Below, piece by piece: positions 8,146 through 17,640 of a stretch of DNA of 64,000 nt (the stretch's first letter is position 1; every line of letters begins with the position of its first letter). The notes under the pieces are model-generated. The model was given only the letters and a program-made list of their open reading frames with translations, was not told the DNA's origin and made no database searches. The stretch spans positions 1 through 64,000 of the forward strand of contig JBDOMT010000365.1 in NCBI GenBank assembly GCA_039831705.1, read 5' to 3'. A program made the translations under genes and the position numbers. The DNA is from JAJRWS01 sp039831705. Lineage in GTDB: Bacteria > Planctomycetota > Planctomycetia > Pirellulales > Lacipirellulaceae.

Positions 8146-9024
8146 TCATTCATCGCCAGCCCATTTCTCATAGCCAGAGCAACCGCCGTTGATGGATAAT
8201 ATTTGCCCATTGATAAAGGTGGCCTGGTCCGATACCAGGAACTGGGCGGTGGAGGCGACATCTTCGGGGCTGCCCCAACGATCCAGTAGCGATTCTCGCT
8301 TTGCTCGTTGTTGCCACTCCGTCGCGGCAGTTTCCCCCCAACTGGTGCGAATCCAGCCAGGAGCAAGACAGTTGACTCGGACCTGAGGTGCGAGCGACTT
8401 GGCCAGGCTTAGGCTGAACGCCATGATGGCTCCTTTGATGGCAGCAAACATCTGGCCACTGTCACCTGCCATGCCTCCGTTACCAGCCACATTCAGTTGA
8501 GCCTGATCCCATCCCATGTTAAGAATGACACCCTGTCTTTGGTTGATCATGCGCTGCCCTACATCACGGCTCATCCGCATCGTCGCCACGACATCGACCT
8601 GCCACAGGCGTTGAAGGCGAGCTTCAAACGTTTCACTTGCGACTTGGCCGGTTAATACGTCGGCTCCGGCATTGTTGATCCAGATATCAATGGGCCCGTC
8701 GCACCAAATTTGCTCCACCAGTTGGTCCTGATTTTCTGGTTGGCTCAAATCGAGCATATGCAGCAGGGCTTTTCCTCCTGCCTGTTTAATCGCATTCACT
8801 ACTTCTTCGGCTTCGGATTGATGGTGGCAGCCATGAATGACAAGCTCAGCTCCCGCTCCGGCAAGTTGTAATGCGATGGCTCGGCCGATACCATGGGAGC
8901 TTCCCGTGACCACAGCTCTCTTACCCATAAGGGAATATTGATCTGAATGCGGATGGGGGGGGTGAATGGTCATGGGAATGGCTTTGCATTCTACGGCCTT
9001 AGAGACTATCCCATGACTGGTCAA
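8146..9024 (-). CDS. SDR-family oxidoreductase lacking the catalytic Tyr
   Basis: Rossmann-fold short-chain dehydrogenase with cofactor loop TGSSHGIGRA, structural NNAG and C-terminal LAPGWIRT and FINGQILSINGG. The classical YxxxK is FAAIK, so Tyr is replaced by Phe, and the usual Ser segment reads ILNMGWDQ. The catalytic triad is therefore degenerate although the NAD(P) site is intact. It heads the minus-strand H4MPT cluster, 81 bp upstream of the DHPS-like gene, so a pterin-reductase-like or binding role is possible but unproven. The first Met is used here; Met33 (8928), just before the Rossmann strand, is the shortest alternative. Confidence 0.85.
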   Translation of the reverse strand: MTSHGIVSKAVECKAIPMTIHPPHPHSDQYSLMGKRAVVTGSSHGIGRAIALQLAGAGAELVIHGCHHQSEAEEVVNAIKQAGGKALLHMLDLSQPENQDQLVEQIWCDGPIDIWINNAGADVLTGQVASETFEARLQRLWQVDVVATMRMSRDVGQRMINQRQGVILNMGWDQAQLNVAGNGGMAGDSGQMFAAIKGAIMAFSLSLAKSLAPQVRVNCLAPGWIRTSWGETAATEWQQRAKRESLLDRWGSPEDVASTAQFLVSDQATFINGQILSINGGCSGYEKWAGDE

Positions 9025-9282
9025 CGCAACCTAAACTTCCAGCCTGTTGGTCGTTATGGGGTAGTCTCTTAATGTAAATGTGGATTACCTTGCCTCTAAT
9101 CCTACTCTTACTCGTAATCGAAAGCCAAGGGGGTGAGACAGGCAGGGGATTATTATTAAGCTTAAGAACAACTCCTATTTCCCTTAAATACGAGTACGAC
9201 GCGCAAGCGAGAGAAATAGGTGCGGTTGCTGTGGACACACCCGCTAACGCTGAGTGCTTGTATTCCAACTCTCATATCCTTC

Positions 9283-10932
9283 ATGACATCCATCCATACA
9301 GAACCAACTCCACCGGCTCCCATGGGGCCTCGCAGACGCCTTTATCTGGTAACATGGCTCATGATCCTGCTGATCGTCTGCATTGGGTTTCAGGTGAGTG
9401 ATAAAACTCAAGACGTAAAAAACCTGGTATTTCAACTTGCCTTTTTATTGAGTTTGCTGGGTATTTCAATATGGACGGTTCGCAGCAGTGGCCTGGCGCG
9501 AAGGAGATGCTGGGGTTTGGCACTAGCACCTTGGGGAATTCTCCTGGTCTGGATTTCACAGTTTGAGTTGGTGAACAACGGCGACATTGGGGTCGTTGGC
9601 TGGCAATGGCGCTGGGCTCCTAAGGCAGACCAACTATTAAACATGCCTGAGATATCGGCGAAGGATGCCCAAGGGGACTTGTCTGAACCGTCCGACCCAT
9701 GGCAATCCTCGACAACCGACTACTCGCAATTTTTAGGCGGTGGTTACTGGGCAGAAGTCGAAGGAGTGAATCTGGAAACCGACTGGGAATCCTACCCACC
9801 CCAATTGATGTGGCGGCGAAAAATTGGCGCAGGCTGGTCAGGGTTCGCAGTGGTAGGACACTTTGCGATTACCCAAGAACAACGGGGTGAAAATGAAATG
9901 GTCGTCTGCTATCGGATCAATACCGATAATCCGGCCGGTGAGGTCGTATGGACGCATGTGGATCAGGTACGTTTTGCGCCAGGTGGGGCTGGAGGGTTGG
10001 GTTTTGTCGGCCCACGAGCAACGCCTACCGTTGATGGCCAGCGGGTGCTAACGCATGGAGCCACAGGAATTGTCAATTGCCTCGATTTGCGGACCGGTCG
10101 GCTACTTTGGAAGCATGACACACTTCCAGAGACAGAGACTGCCAACATCACCTGGGGGAAATCAGGCTCTCCTTTGGTGGTGGAAAACCTTGTCATAATC
10201 AGCGTTGGAGGGACGAACGAACGGTCGCTGATCGCCTACGACATCGATTCAGGAAAAGTTGTCTGGTCTGCGGGCAATCGTCGATCGTCCTACGCATCTC
10301 CCGTACAAGCAAAGCTGGCAGGTGAATTGCAACTGTTGGTGGTCAATGAAGACTTTCTAACGGCCCACCGAGTGAAAGACGGCCAGGTGCTATGGGAACA
10401 CCCATGGCCCGGTAACAGCGATAGCAAGGCCAGTTGTTCGCAGCCGGTACCTGTTGGCGACGATCGGATCTTTTTATCCAAAGGTTACGGAATCGGTGCC
10501 ACCTTGCTACAGATACAAACAGGTACGGAGGGCGCCTTTCGAGTGAAAACACTTTGGTCCCCAGCGGTAAAACCGGTGATGAAAACAAAAATGGGCAATG
10601 TGCTGATCCGAGACGGATATGTCTATGGATTGGATGGTGTCACACTGGAATGCCTGGAGTTGGAATCGGGAAAGAGACAGTGGAAGCGGCGCCGCCGTCC
10701 GCCCTTTGGGCATGGCCAAATCATGTTGGTGGGCGATGTTTTACTGATCCTCACCGAGCAGGGCCAATTGGTGTTAGCGGATGCCTCTCCCGACCGTTAT
10801 CAGGAACTTGCCAGCCTGAGTGTGTTTGATAAGGACCAAATTACTTGGAACAATCCAGCCCTATCCAGACCGTATCTACTGGTGCGCAATTCCGTAGAAG
10901 TGGCCTGCTATCGTTTGAAGTTGGATCAGTAG
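9283..10932 (+). CDS. Membrane-anchored PQQ-like beta-propeller protein
   Basis: About 549 residues. Three hydrophobic segments near the N-terminus (YLVTWLMILLIVCIGF, a second around VFQLAFLLSLLGISIW, a third at LALAPWGILLVWI) anchor it. The rest is a propeller of WxxxxG-type repeats such as GRLLWKHDTLP, GKVVWSAGNRR and GQVLWEHPWPG. This PQQ-like repeat family includes BamB and many secreted planctomycete proteins and usually lacks dehydrogenase activity. The substrate is unknown. An in-frame ATG at 9220 is possible, but the later Met directly precedes the cytoplasmic leader. The first repeat region follows the proline-rich stretch near residue 10. Confidence 0.85.
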   Translation: MTSIHTEPTPPAPMGPRRRLYLVTWLMILLIVCIGFQVSDKTQDVKNLVFQLAFLLSLLGISIWTVRSSGLARRRCWGLALAPWGILLVWISQFELVNNGDIGVVGWQWRWAPKADQLLNMPEISAKDAQGDLSEPSDPWQSSTTDYSQFLGGGYWAEVEGVNLETDWESYPPQLMWRRKIGAGWSGFAVVGHFAITQEQRGENEMVVCYRINTDNPAGEVVWTHVDQVRFAPGGAGGLGFVGPRATPTVDGQRVLTHGATGIVNCLDLRTGRLLWKHDTLPETETANITWGKSGSPLVVENLVIISVGGTNERSLIAYDIDSGKVVWSAGNRRSSYASPVQAKLAGELQLLVVNEDFLTAHRVKDGQVLWEHPWPGNSDSKASCSQPVPVGDDRIFLSKGYGIGATLLQIQTGTEGAFRVKTLWSPAVKPVMKTKMGNVLIRDGYVYGLDGVTLECLELESGKRQWKRRRRPPFGHGQIMLVGDVLLILTEQGQLVLADASPDRYQELASLSVFDKDQITWNNPALSRPYLLVRNSVEVACYRLKLDQ

Positions 10933-10954
10933 TAGCAGATGGAGACGAATAATA

Positions 10955-11030
10955 TTACCACGAAGGACACGAAGAGCACGAAGACAGAAACGACCAATAA
11001 CTTTTCACTACTATACGAGTTGATCTATTT
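10955..11030. repeat. Dispersed CACGAAG-word repeat
   Basis: Immediately after the beta-propeller gene lies ACCACGAAGGACACGAAG and a near-repeat, a word string widespread in intergenic DNA of planctomycetes and other environmental bacteria. A relative occurs near 22190-22220. It has no coding potential of its own. Confidence 0.5.
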
Positions 11031-11215
11031 GGGTGGCACCGACACTGGACCGCAGAACGGCATTTTGGCAGGAGGGGTTTATTCGGACCAGTGTCGGTGT
11101 GCGAAGCACAGGAGGAGTTTGAGGTTGCTGGCCTCTTGTGCTGCGCACACCGACAATCGTTCGAGGAAGTCTGCTCGTTGGCAATGTCTATTTCTAACGA
11201 CTGTCGGTGCCACCC
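11031..11215. repeat. 185-bp imperfect palindrome with four TGTCGGTG cores
   Basis: Outer arms 11031-11045 and 11201-11215 are reverse complements at 14 of 15 positions. Inner arms 11091-11113 and 11131-11155 pair around the same centre, near 11123. A further alternative pairing links 11038-11053 with 11084-11099. The core TGTCGGTG thus appears four times in alternating orientation, like a BIME or REPIN-type unit. It lies between convergent genes, the beta-propeller (+) and the malonyltransferase-like gene (-). No open reading frame in it looks real. Confidence 0.75.
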
Positions 11216-11267
11216 TTGTGAGCTAGGGAACTTCAGTCCGACGCTCACATTTTTTAACCTGCCGGCC

Positions 11268-12479
11268 TTAGCATTTTGGCACATTCTCTAGCAACCAGTC
11301 TTCGAGAATGACATGCTGAATTTGTGGCGCCCGCAGCAGGGCGGCGCGGGAGGGCAGCAGGGACGACAGCCACGGTCGACGCGCTAGTCCAGCCGCAGCT
11401 CTCAAGCTAAAACTACCCAGGGAATTGCCACTGGTCTGCTGGAGGATATTCTCACTGAGTCGTCGATAGGTGGCGGGGATGAGGTTGGGTTCGGGACCCA
11501 CATGAATGATCGTTTCTACACCGTCGGCGAGCGTTTCATAAACGCAATCCCACAAGCGTTGAGGATGGTCGGACCACTGGCGTAATAGGTGACGGGCTGT
11601 GTGATCATCGTATTCGTAAGTGCCGGTGACCAGGGAGAGGACAGCAGGGTAGGGGGGCATGTTGCCTCCAGTAACCTGCTCCAGCATCACGGCCGTACGA
11701 TCAGGAATATGCTTGTGCCGAACGATGGGAGTATGAACGGGAGGCCAGCGATGGGAGTTGATTCGCAGGTGTGCCCGATGAGGCAGCAATTCGGGCATGT
11801 TGTTTTTGAATTGTTTGATTGTCTCTCCCTGGCCAAGCAGCAAAAAGGTATTTGGCGACAAAATCGAGGAAATACCAATCGTTCCCTGACCCCCGGTTGT
11901 GATTTCAATGCAAAGCCGAAGTACATCCAGCTCGTTAATAATCGGGCCGCGGGAAAACAACACGCCCATGCTCACATCAGCAGCCAATGCAGCACAATCT
12001 TCCGATAAAGCGATGGGTACCCGCAGTAGTTGCTCGGGATCAAACATGCCGCAACATCCTAAGGCGACCAGCTCTCCCAGGCTGTAACCCATAGCCAACT
12101 TAGAGCGGTGAAACTCCACCCCATGTATTTCTGTGAGCAAGCGTATCTGGGCGATTTCTACAGCTACGATTAAAGCCAAGGTTTCCGAATAGTTATCCAA
12201 CGAGGAAGGAATCTGCTGTTCCACACGAGCCAGTAGATCAACTTGTCGGTTCAGTACGTCACTGCAGACTTCACCGTATCGTTTGAGCTCCTCGCGAATG
12301 ATGGACCGGTAGGCTTGCTGATTAAGTAATTCGTCGGTACGCCCCAGATTGGTGATGTTGTAGCCCCGAAAGGCGAAAGCGGTATCAGCAATTCCAGTTG
12401 CTAAGTCGACCAGACCAGAAGGGGCATCGGTGGGCATGAGGATTTGTGGGCTAGAGACGGGTGACGTGGAGTGGAGCAA
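11268..12479 (-). CDS. Malonyl/acyltransferase-domain protein (FabD-like)
   Basis: A 403-residue alpha/beta hydrolase-like acyltransferase. The nucleophile elbow reads AMGYSLGELVALG (GxSxGE; FabD normally GHSLGE), and NSHRWPPVHTP lies where the second catalytic His is expected. GVETIIHVGPEPNL resembles the C-terminal FabD block. It is longer than FabD (about 310) and lies apart from any fatty-acid gene cluster, so it may serve a polyketide-like or specialised acyl carrier pathway; the substrate is unknown. The phosphopantetheinyl transferase at 56.7 kb could activate a partner carrier protein, but nothing links them directly. Confidence 0.75.
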   Translation of the reverse strand: MLHSTSPVSSPQILMPTDAPSGLVDLATGIADTAFAFRGYNITNLGRTDELLNQQAYRSIIREELKRYGEVCSDVLNRQVDLLARVEQQIPSSLDNYSETLALIVAVEIAQIRLLTEIHGVEFHRSKLAMGYSLGELVALGCCGMFDPEQLLRVPIALSEDCAALAADVSMGVLFSRGPIINELDVLRLCIEITTGGQGTIGISSILSPNTFLLLGQGETIKQFKNNMPELLPHRAHLRINSHRWPPVHTPIVRHKHIPDRTAVMLEQVTGGNMPPYPAVLSLVTGTYEYDDHTARHLLRQWSDHPQRLWDCVYETLADGVETIIHVGPEPNLIPATYRRLSENILQQTSGNSLGSFSLRAAAGLARRPWLSSLLPSRAALLRAPQIQHVILEDWLLENVPKC

Positions 12480-12819
12480 ACGGATAGTGGTAACATCGAC
12501 GAACGCAAACCCTTCACGCCATCAGGGTGTTTATTTTCCGTCCAGACATAATTGCTGACAGACACTCGATGCATTCTGGGCCAGACGTGTCATATAACTT
12601 CGTCGCAAAATCGGCCAAAACTAAATTCGGTGCCTAGCTTAATAATTATTGGGGATAGAGGTCGCCGCACGGTTGCATGGATTAATCTGCATTTGAGGGG
12701 TCTCTGGGAAGATCGACAAGTTTTTTACTAAAGGGTCAAGTTTTTAAACTATGGTTTCTTTAGGAATAACCATTGGATTTGGACACTAAAATCGTTGAAT
12801 GTCTAATTTGTATCAATGA
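12480..12819. other. Intergenic region, divergent promoters expected
   Basis: About 340 bp between a minus-strand and a plus-strand gene. No coding signal is seen. It contains a small AT palindrome (AATAATTATT near 12640) and is A+T-rich toward the CBS gene. Both flanking genes must have promoters here, but no convincing -35/-10 pair could be picked by eye. Confidence 0.5.
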
Positions 12820-12834
12820 ATGAGGAGAAACTTC

Positions 12835-13230
12835 ATGCTGACAGCACGTGAGATCATGACCGATGGTATTGCAACCATTCATCCTGAGGCGTCTGTGAAA
12901 GATGCCATCGAGTTAGTTTTAAAACTCGGAGTTAGTGGTCTCCCAGTGATAGACCATGCAGGGCAGCTGGTAGGTGTGATTACGGAATACGCATTGCTGG
13001 CGATTACCTACGATCATGAAGTGAGTGGCGAAACGGTAGCCAAGCATATGACTACAGAAGTACTGACCATCGACGTTGACGATCCCATCAACAAGGCCGC
13101 TGACTTGTGCATTATCCATCGTGTACGTCGTGTGCCAGTAATGGAGAACGACCATCTAGTAGGGTTGATTTCACGCCGTGATGTACTCAAGGCAATTCAC
13201 GAATCCAAAAAGCCTGTGTGTACTGCGTAA
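12835..13230 (+). CDS. Tandem CBS-domain protein
   Basis: Two CBS motifs fill this 131-residue cytosolic protein: TAREIMTDGIATIHPEASVKDAI with GVSGLPVIDHAGQLVGVIT, then VAKHMTTEVLTIDVDDPI with RVRRVPVMENDHLVGLISR. Paired CBS domains bind adenosyl ligands (AMP, ATP, SAM) and usually regulate a partner. The start at 12835 is preferred to the ATG at 12820 because GAGGAG lies at 12822-12827, eight bases upstream. No partner enzyme is adjacent. Confidence 0.9.
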   Translation: MLTAREIMTDGIATIHPEASVKDAIELVLKLGVSGLPVIDHAGQLVGVITEYALLAITYDHEVSGETVAKHMTTEVLTIDVDDPINKAADLCIIHRVRRVPVMENDHLVGLISRRDVLKAIHESKKPVCTA

Positions 13231-13435
13231 GGCAAGTATCTCTACGATAAGGCCGCCGGAATAATGAGGCTCATCCCGACATAGTCATTGTGCGTCGCCC
13301 ATAGCGATAGCAGAGATCAGTTGGTAATCTACTGTGTTCTCGCGATTTACTCAGGCATATAATGGCTGTTCTGACCGTCTCAAGACGGGTAGCATAGAGG
13401 ATTACGAAAACTGATCCTTTCATGAGATTGCCGAG

Positions 13436-16315
13436 ATGACCTTGGATACGATGTTGCCTATTGGCCTTTTGCCGCAAAAAAACGCTGGCCGCATTAAGCG
13501 GTTGGCACAAATAACAAGTCGGTTGATGGTTCGCAGACATTTCTTGCTTCCATTACTTCTGTGCGGGTTGTGTCCCTATTGGACCGTCCTACCAATTCAG
13601 GCAGTTCAGGCTGCACCCCGTTGGGAAGCATTTAGCGGGTCCCCTTTTGGGGTGGGACAGGTGACGGTGAATATCGATCACGAGCAATCTGAAGTTGCTG
13701 TTGACGATCAGCATTTCACGGTTGCCGGGGACAAAGGCCGCGTACTCTACCCGGTACTCAGGGAAACTCCCGTACGCCGCTTCTTGCGCCGTTTGTTGGA
13801 AGTCAAAACCCCCATCGCAAATACGGTTACCATCTACTTTCTTTTTCAAGGCAACCAACCGCTGGAACTGCGAACTTACGCCCCCACAGAACAGGTTGTG
13901 CGTATTACTCCACGCCAGAATCAGCGTGGCCATCAACGGCTATTGGATCGTTGGTGGAGCGAATATTCGGGACGTTGGAATCGCCTGCAAGGCGATGCCG
14001 AATATCCCATGGTGGTGGAGAACTTTCTGACCGCAACCCTGGCCAGGCGACTGAATAAAGTCCTGCCTGAATCACCTGCCCGAATATTGCCCTGGCGTAA
14101 AAAGCAACAGGAAACCGTGTGGGACGAATTATTCGCCAGTGAACGTTATCTGCTGCGGACCGATCGTGAAATACTTCAAGGGTTGAAGCAAACAGATGAG
14201 CCTCCCGCCCCACCAGAACTCAAGCGACCTGTCACTGGTAATCAGACGGCGACGGGCAATCAGTCAGCGTCTGGCAAACTGTCATTAACAGGGCATGCTC
14301 TGCCAAATCCGATTGCCTGGAGTCCGCCCAGCTATCCGGATACAGGTACTCCAGGAACTCCTTTGGCAGAGATGCCCCTGGACGAAATTCCTGTTGAGAC
14401 GATTGCAACCCATGTGCCAGAGGAGTGTTTTTATCTGCGGTTCGGAACTTTTCGCAACTATCTTTGGTTCCGAGATTTGAACAAAAAGTGGCAGGGCAAT
14501 TTACAAAACATGATCATGCGTCGTGGAATCGTTGCAGCCGCTGCGCAACGAGTTCAGCAACAGTTGGCATTACGTGAGACAGTTCTGGCAAAAATTCTGG
14601 GGCCACAAATCATTGCCGACGTGGCCCTCGTGGGGCTCGATCCTTATCTGGACCAAGGTGCTGCCATTGGCATTCTATTTGAAGCACACAACAGCTTTCT
14701 CTTAGAGCAAGATTTGGTCAGCAAGCGGCGCGAGGCGTTGCATAAATTTCCAGAAGCGACTGAAACGAACTTGACGGTTGCCGGCCACGAAGTGTCCTTA
14801 ATCGCGACTCCCAATGGCCAGGTTCGCTCGTTTTATGCGCAAGATGGCGATTACCATTTAGTGACCACCTCAAGGAGCCTGGTAGCCCGCTTCTATCGGG
14901 CTGCAGGCAACAGTCGTTCGTTGGCCATGGCGGACGGCTTTCGCCATGCACGCAGACAGTTGCCTTTGGAACGCAACGATGCGGTGTTTGCCTATGTCTC
15001 TTCCGAATTTCTTCAACAGTTCTGCAGCCCTGCGCTGCGCATCCAGCAACGGCGGCGCGTTCGAAAAGAACGTGAAGTCAAACTAATGGAGTTGTCCCGC
15101 TATGCGGCCAATGCGGAAGGTGTCTCGGGACAGGATTTGAGTGCCTTGATTGACGCTGGCCTGCTACCGCCAGGATTTGGCAACCACAATGATAATGGGG
15201 GCACACGTGCTGGCACGGAGGATGGCCGTCGCCCATGGATTGACAGTTCCAAGCCGCTTTTCGATAGGGCCCCCATCCAGAGAGTCACAACAGGAGAAAT
15301 CGCAGCATTTCGCACATTCTCAGCAAAGCTTCGCCAAGAGGTTGGCCAGTTACCGCCGCTGGCAGTCGGTATTCGGCGAGTATCAAACACCGAGAGTGGG
15401 GGAAGAAAGGGTGAATATGAAACCATGGTCGCCGATTTGCTGTTGCCCTACATGACAGGTTTCAAGTTCGGTTCCTGGATTGACAATCTGGGAGAAGCCA
15501 GCACACAGCAACTGGCCCCAGTCACTGGTGATGTCGCTTCGATGGAGGTGATTCTCAATATTCCTGTTCCCTTGATTGGCGGCGAGAAACAACCACACCA
15601 TCTGTTTGGAGGTTTGCGTGATTACCGATCACCACTGGCCATTGAACGGGGCGAATTGGTTCCAGCGGCAGGCTTGCCCGAATTGATTCGGGGTTACCTG
15701 GGTGCATGGCCGCGACCTGGAGTTTTGGAAATATTCGGTGCACGTACTACTGATTCTGCCACTGGAATGCAGAAGGTGGGAGACCAACTCTGGCAGATGC
15801 AACAAGATCCGTTTGTGTTGTTGTCGTTTAAACCGGAGGTTATCGAGCAAGTGTTGTCGCAACTTGCTCTGGAAGAAACCCGGCGCGCTGCCCAAATACG
15901 CGTGCGCATCGACTCTTTGGCGGATAAGAAATTGGCCCCTACGATCAATGCGCTGGGGTACATGCGTAGCCGCGAAACGTCCTTGGCGGCAAGTCGCTTG
16001 ATGAACACACTGGCCAATCAACTGCGTGTCCCAGGCCCCGATTGTCGTGCACTGGCGGAAAAGTTGGTGGATGGAAAATTCGTCTGTCCCTTGGGTGGGG
16101 AGTACCAACTGGTCGAAGGGCCTGGTCAACGTTTGTCTTGGGGTTCCACCGGCATAACCGAAGCCAACCGTTTCCTCCTGGATGCCATCCCTACGGAATT
16201 TCAACTGCCCCTATTGGAATGGTTTCAAGGTCTACACGGAGATTTGCGCGTGGTTGATCAGGAATTGACCGTCCACCTGGAAATCGACCTGTCCGCATCG
16301 GCTGTGCCGAAGTAG
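13436..16315 (+). CDS. Large secreted protein of unknown function
   Basis: Not recognised. Up to 959 residues; the ATG at 13526 (MVRRHFLLPLLLCGLCPYW) would place a signal peptide at the very N-terminus and is the more likely start. The mature protein is soluble-looking and rich in Arg, Gln and Leu. A linker around residues 265-285 has degenerate repeats (VTGNQTATGNQSASGK). The middle portion (EECFYLRFGTFRNYLWFRDL onward) resembles the general pattern of large planctomycete secreted proteins and DUF3352-like proteins. No catalytic motif or heme site was found. Probably periplasmic. Confidence 0.75.
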   Translation: MTLDTMLPIGLLPQKNAGRIKRLAQITSRLMVRRHFLLPLLLCGLCPYWTVLPIQAVQAAPRWEAFSGSPFGVGQVTVNIDHEQSEVAVDDQHFTVAGDKGRVLYPVLRETPVRRFLRRLLEVKTPIANTVTIYFLFQGNQPLELRTYAPTEQVVRITPRQNQRGHQRLLDRWWSEYSGRWNRLQGDAEYPMVVENFLTATLARRLNKVLPESPARILPWRKKQQETVWDELFASERYLLRTDREILQGLKQTDEPPAPPELKRPVTGNQTATGNQSASGKLSLTGHALPNPIAWSPPSYPDTGTPGTPLAEMPLDEIPVETIATHVPEECFYLRFGTFRNYLWFRDLNKKWQGNLQNMIMRRGIVAAAAQRVQQQLALRETVLAKILGPQIIADVALVGLDPYLDQGAAIGILFEAHNSFLLEQDLVSKRREALHKFPEATETNLTVAGHEVSLIATPNGQVRSFYAQDGDYHLVTTSRSLVARFYRAAGNSRSLAMADGFRHARRQLPLERNDAVFAYVSSEFLQQFCSPALRIQQRRRVRKEREVKLMELSRYAANAEGVSGQDLSALIDAGLLPPGFGNHNDNGGTRAGTEDGRRPWIDSSKPLFDRAPIQRVTTGEIAAFRTFSAKLRQEVGQLPPLAVGIRRVSNTESGGRKGEYETMVADLLLPYMTGFKFGSWIDNLGEASTQQLAPVTGDVASMEVILNIPVPLIGGEKQPHHLFGGLRDYRSPLAIERGELVPAAGLPELIRGYLGAWPRPGVLEIFGARTTDSATGMQKVGDQLWQMQQDPFVLLSFKPEVIEQVLSQLALEETRRAAQIRVRIDSLADKKLAPTINALGYMRSRETSLAASRLMNTLANQLRVPGPDCRALAEKLVDGKFVCPLGGEYQLVEGPGQRLSWGSTGITEANRFLLDAIPTEFQLPLLEWFQGLHGDLRVVDQELTVHLEIDLSASAVPK

Positions 16316-16368
16316 ACAGGTCTGCAATGAATTTAGGATGAATAGCCAACCCTTAGTCGGCTGTAGAT

Positions 16369-17400
16369 TCACGATTTTGTCAGGCTCTCTAATGATTCAG
16401 CTCGAAAGTCGCGTGGGGTGCAACCATAGTGGTGGCGGAAGACTGTAGCAAAGTATTGACTAGAAGCAAATCCACATGCAAACGCGATGGTCGTCACACT
16501 TTTAGTTGGGTGATGCACCAACCAGTCGGCTGCCACTTCTAGACGGCAACGCACCAAATAATGGGCTGGTGTCATATTGGTCAGCTGACGAACTTGGTGC
16601 ACAAACCGGGTGACACCCAAGCCACACTGTTCAGCCATCGCTTGCACGCTCCATGCGTGCGTCAAAAGGTGGGTGTCTTGTTTCAATTCGTCCAAAAACA
16701 GTTCGACCGTATGTCTGGTTGTTGTGAGCGATTTATCAAGCGGCAACTGCTTGGCTTGAAACATGTCGAGAATCAACAGCAGCAGCTCGTTCAGATAAAC
16801 GGCCAAACGCGACAAATTGCTCCCATCCTGGTCTTCTTCAATCGCTTTGCTGATCTTCTGGTAGCACTTGCGTATTTCGATACCTGCGTGCCACTTGGAT
16901 TGTTCACTTTGACGAAAAAACTCAGTCATGGTGTTGCGATCGGACTCGGTGAGCACAAGCCAATCGGGCCAGCGCCACTTTTGGTGGGGGCGGCGCACGC
17001 CCACATCCAGAATGATCCAGTGCAACCGCCCGGCTCCGACATAGGGGTCGCCCACCTTGTGACGCTGCCATGGCCGAGTGATCGCCAAATCGTCACCTTC
17101 AAGCTGGCAGGTTTGGCGGTTGGTAGAAAAGGTCACGTGACCCGTTTCCAAGAACATCAATTCCAATCCCTCGTTTCGGTGCCAGTCGAGTCCCCAGTCT
17201 TGCTGCTGATCGGCATCCCAGAATCCGGCTGTTTTTAGTCCTGGCAATGCATGCGGGGCCAGCCTGCGCCCAGGGTAGTGGCCCCGGGCAAGCGCCTGCA
17301 TGCGGATTTTTCCCTCTTGGACACCCGCGACCAGTGCGTCACAAGAGTCTGCCTCGTAGCTCGTTACCTTTGATCGAAAGGTTGGTATTCGATGTGTCAT
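16369..17400 (-). CDS. AraC-family transcriptional regulator
   Basis: Has an N-terminal cupin-like sensing domain (residues 30-170, with LELMFLETGHVTF) and a C-terminal double helix-turn-helix (residues 235-335: SVQAMAEQCGLGVTRFVHQV, then VTTIAFACGFASSQYFATVF). The second helix-turn-helix keeps the AraC signature spacing. It is divergent from the isomerase / Gfo-Idh / DUF6807 genes with a 240-bp shared upstream region, so control of those sugar genes in response to a carbohydrate ligand is inferred. The 343-residue length is slightly above the family average. Confidence 0.92.
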   Translation of the reverse strand: MTHRIPTFRSKVTSYEADSCDALVAGVQEGKIRMQALARGHYPGRRLAPHALPGLKTAGFWDADQQQDWGLDWHRNEGLELMFLETGHVTFSTNRQTCQLEGDDLAITRPWQRHKVGDPYVGAGRLHWIILDVGVRRPHQKWRWPDWLVLTESDRNTMTEFFRQSEQSKWHAGIEIRKCYQKISKAIEEDQDGSNLSRLAVYLNELLLLILDMFQAKQLPLDKSLTTTRHTVELFLDELKQDTHLLTHAWSVQAMAEQCGLGVTRFVHQVRQLTNMTPAHYLVRCRLEVAADWLVHHPTKSVTTIAFACGFASSQYFATVFRHHYGCTPRDFRAESLESLTKS

Positions 17401-17640
17401 GGGAGCTCGAAGAAATGTTCAATATTCCTCACGGATAGAAAATGAACGACCATGTCTGCGTCTAAGTATATATATTACTCCGGACATTCGCGGTATCTAG
17501 CATACTGGCAGGATGTTTGAATTCTTCCAGTTACATAGCAAGTGATCAACCCTCAGCTTCCGAAATCAGCTCGCAACGGCCCACTTCATGAGTTCTCGAT
17601 TTACTGGTTGAGTAGGAGCTAAACACAGATCGAGTTACCC
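17401..17640. promoter_or_regulatory. Shared divergent control region of AraC regulator and sugar operon
   Basis: Lies between oppositely transcribed genes and so should hold both promoters and the AraC operator. A near-palindromic AT stretch, AGTATATATATTACT at 17465-17479, is the most operator-like or -10-like element visible. No defined direct repeats of AraC half-site type could be established. Confidence 0.4.
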
